From NCBI GenBank assembly GCA_017613055.1, contig JAGAES010000114.1, positions 1 to 8,346 of the forward strand: DNA of 8,346 nt. Reading direction: 5' to 3'. Each line of letters starts with the position of its first letter. Within the stretch, counting starts at the first letter, position 1. The translations under genes were made by a program, and so were the position numbers. Origin of the DNA: Lachnospiraceae bacterium (GTDB lineage Bacteria; Bacillota_A; Clostridia; Lachnospirales; Lachnospiraceae). The notes under the pieces are model-generated. The model saw nothing but the letters and a program-made list of their open reading frames with translations. It did no database searches and was not told where the DNA came from. Positions 6,568-8,346 of the stretch are shown one piece after another.

Positions 6568-7410
6568 TTATCGTTCTTCGTTTCGGAGCTGCTCCCACCG
6601 CTCACTCGGGGATTCCCACTCCGCGGGCAGTTCTTCTTCATGCGAAATCAATATGGAATAGGCGTTTTCAAGCGTCTCCCGGATGGATTCCCGTTCCGCA
6701 GCATCTTCGCTTTCCCGAAAGGACTGCTCAGCAATGTTTATCAGATCATAAAGAACTGAGAATTCCTCCGTCGCGAACGGCTCCGAAGAAGCGGCCGTGT
6801 TCTCTTCGGCACCGGCCGTCTCTTTCTTCAGAGAAGAATCTTCAGGTATTTCCGTTTTCACAGGTACCTCTTTCGCCTTATACGGCTTACGGGTCAGCCT
6901 CCATATGAGGCACAGCACCGAACAGCCGATTCCCGCCGCAATCACGGGAAGAAATTCCGAACCGTTCTCCGCCTTTTCGGAAAGAAAACTGAGCGTCTCC
7001 GGCAACTCGGGACGTACGGCGATGATGTATCCGATTCCGCAAAATGCGACAGTCAGCAGCAGAAGTATAACCTCAATAATACCGAACCGGTTCCGCGTGA
7101 AATCCACGCCCGGCATCAATTCCACCTGCAGGGATTCCGCAAGCTCGATTGCGCCTTTGGTGAAGGCGGAATTGGTCATGACGACCGCGCGGTCACACCC
7201 GTAAAAGGTGGCGGCTGCATATATCTCCTGCACGGCCTTGTTCCCGACCGGCGACTGATAGTATTTGCATTGCACCGCGTACTTTTCTTTCTTCCGAAAA
7301 GCGATAATGTCCGCTCCCCGGTCACGGCTCGCCTGTGTCACGGAAACATCCCGGAAGCCCTTCTTTCGAAGGTACTCCGCGCAGGCCCGTTCATATTCAT
7401 ATCCGTTCAT
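6568..7410 (-). CDS. Mrr-like restriction endonuclease-fold protein with two membrane segments
   Basis: A 280-residue protein. Residues 1-100 match the Mrr_cat type of the PD-(D/E)xK nuclease fold: an N-terminal helix with E5 and E7, then GAD (32-34), and QCK (47-49), giving the D34-x12-Q47-x-K49 catalytic pattern, followed by a VVMTNSAFT strand (75-83) and a helix. Two hydrophobic segments (about 110-131 and 152-170) suggest membrane anchoring with the nuclease domain on the cytoplasmic side. The C-terminal 110 residues are polar, Glu-rich and largely helical by eye, without a recognised domain. The fold usually cuts DNA, but activity, specificity and role (defence, DNA repair or other) are not shown by the sequence. 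The start overlaps the stop of the radical SAM gene as ATGA; the upstream AAGAGAG is only a weak ribosome binding site, so coupled translation is likely. Confidence 0.85.
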   Translation of the reverse strand: MNGYEYERACAEYLRKKGFRDVSVTQASRDRGADIIAFRKKEKYAVQCKYYQSPVGNKAVQEIYAAATFYGCDRAVVMTNSAFTKGAIELAESLQVELMPGVDFTRNRFGIIEVILLLLTVAFCGIGYIIAVRPELPETLSFLSEKAENGSEFLPVIAAGIGCSVLCLIWRLTRKPYKAKEVPVKTEIPEDSSLKKETAGAEENTAASSEPFATEEFSVLYDLINIAEQSFRESEDAAERESIRETLENAYSILISHEEELPAEWESPSERWEQLRNEER

Positions 7411-8346
7411 ACTCTCTTATCCAAAGCGCTTGCACACCGCGGCGCCTCATAAAGCTTTACGTGCGTGAAGAAATTATATGATCTGCAGCCCCCGGCACAC
7501 CGGGAACCGTATTCGCACTGCGCACACGGACCGGTCAGCATGCTCCTTTTGAACTTCCGGTTGTAGGCAAATCCGTCCGGATTCTCCCATATCTCCCGAA
7601 GGCTCTTCGTCCGAAGATTGCCTTCGTTGAACCGTTCGTCATACATCGACTCGCAGCCGCGTACATTACCGACGCTGTCAATCCCGACCGCAGAAATCCC
7701 TGCGCGGCAGCCTGCAAAACAGGCTTTTCCGCTCATGTTCCCGCGGATGCTTCCCTCATCGGCAGTGAAATAGCCTATGTTGTCCGCTGCCCCGAGAAGA
7801 AACGGCGCCGTCCGCATGTGATCGACGACGAACCGGATGACTTCCCGCGGATCAAACGCATAATCCACGCCGTTGTTCGCGGCATTGCCCATCGGAGAGC
7901 ATGCCTGAAGCTGCCAGGCAAAAACCGGATACTGTATTAATGTTTCATAAAGTTCGGGAAGCCTCGCCACATTTTCGCGGTTCAGCGTACTGATTACCGA
8001 AACCGGGATCTTATTCTTTCCGAGCACCTCTATTGCCTGTACGGCACGGTCATAACTGCCCTCCTGACGGTACTTGTCATGCACGTCACGCGGTCCGTCC
8101 AGGGAAACCGATACGGACTCGATTCCGGTTTTCCGAAGGTCATCGATCAGATTTTCCGAAAAGAGAAATCCGTTTGTGATGATATTGACACGGATTCCGT
8201 TCGTCGTAAGACGTCCGGCAATCTCCTTCCAGTCTTTCCGCATGAACACTTCTCCGCCGATCATCGATACCCGGCGGCACCCGAGCTCAGCGAGCTGATC
8301 TGCGACATTCAGACATTCTTCGGTGGAAAGTTCTCCCTCGCGGGCA
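7407..8346 (-). CDS. Radical SAM/SPASM maturase-like enzyme, N-terminus beyond the right edge
   Basis: The frame stays open to the right edge and gives 312 residues; the Met at 8264 is internal, because 27 earlier in-frame residues already match the fold. From the partial N-terminus come a helix, then GGEVFMRKDW (the GGE motif that contacts SAM), ITNGF, and SVSLDGP, all of the radical SAM barrel. The CxxxCxxC cluster site must lie outside the window. The C-terminal SPASM domain fits the seven-cysteine pattern exactly: C213-x12-G-x4-C231, then C274-x2-C277-x5-C283-x3-C287, then C304; an extra cysteine is at 209. Such enzymes use two auxiliary iron-sulfur clusters, commonly to modify ribosomal peptides, sometimes other proteins. 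No precursor peptide is visible here, so the substrate is unknown. Its stop overlaps the Mrr-like gene by four bases. Confidence 0.9.
   Translation of the reverse strand, partial: AREGELSTEECLNVADQLAELGCRRVSMIGGEVFMRKDWKEIAGRLTTNGIRVNIITNGFLFSENLIDDLRKTGIESVSVSLDGPRDVHDKYRQEGSYDRAVQAIEVLGKNKIPVSVISTLNRENVARLPELYETLIQYPVFAWQLQACSPMGNAANNGVDYAFDPREVIRFVVDHMRTAPFLLGAADNIGYFTADEGSIRGNMSGKACFAGCRAGISAVGIDSVGNVRGCESMYDERFNEGNLRTKSLREIWENPDGFAYNRKFKRSMLTGPCAQCEYGSRCAGGCRSYNFFTHVKLYEAPRCASALDKRV

Noticed and set aside
7407..8264. Radical SAM gene starting at the ATG at 8264
   Set aside because: This Met falls just before the GGE motif inside the barrel; the frame continues upstream with fitting helix and strand residues to the window edge.

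Overview
The window looks like a chromosomal segment of a Gram-positive anaerobe of the class Clostridia, probably a Lachnospiraceae- or Oscillospiraceae-like gut or rumen bacterium. The reasons are strong AGGAGG-type ribosome binding sites, a consensus sigma-A promoter, a lipoprotein-anchored substrate-binding protein as in single-membrane bacteria, and protein families typical of that group. The assignment is an inference from protein style, not from a marker gene. Coding density is high. I see no mobile element, CRISPR array, rRNA or tRNA.

Layout. Positions 1-1089 (minus strand) hold the first codons of an unknown gene and, upstream of it, a complete gene for a zinc-ribbon protein with a C-terminal membrane anchor. 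Its promoter lies at 1144-1172. Positions 1090-1378 form a divergent intergenic region of 289 bases with back-to-back promoters. The plus-strand promoter is near consensus (TTGACA, 18 nt, TATAAT) and carries a near-perfect 26-bp palindrome over its -10 box, a strong operator candidate. I see nothing else convincing at about 1173-1287.

Positions 1379-6503 (plus strand) are a four-gene ABC importer operon of the BMP/PnrA (NupNOPQ-like) class: substrate-binding lipoprotein, double-domain ATPase, and two permeases. The last three genes overlap and are translationally coupled. A hairpin separates the lipoprotein gene from the rest, which probably allows more binding protein than membrane complex to be made. 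A strong terminator at 6522-6558 closes the operon. The probable substrate is a purine nucleoside or related base, inferred from family.

Positions 6568-8346 (minus strand) hold two genes that converge on the importer operon and overlap by ATGA: a radical SAM/SPASM maturase whose N-terminus lies beyond the right edge, and an Mrr-like nuclease-fold protein with two membrane segments. This pair is the least conventional part of the window. No precursor peptide is visible, so its substrate, if it is a peptide maturase, would have to be encoded beyond position 8346 or elsewhere.
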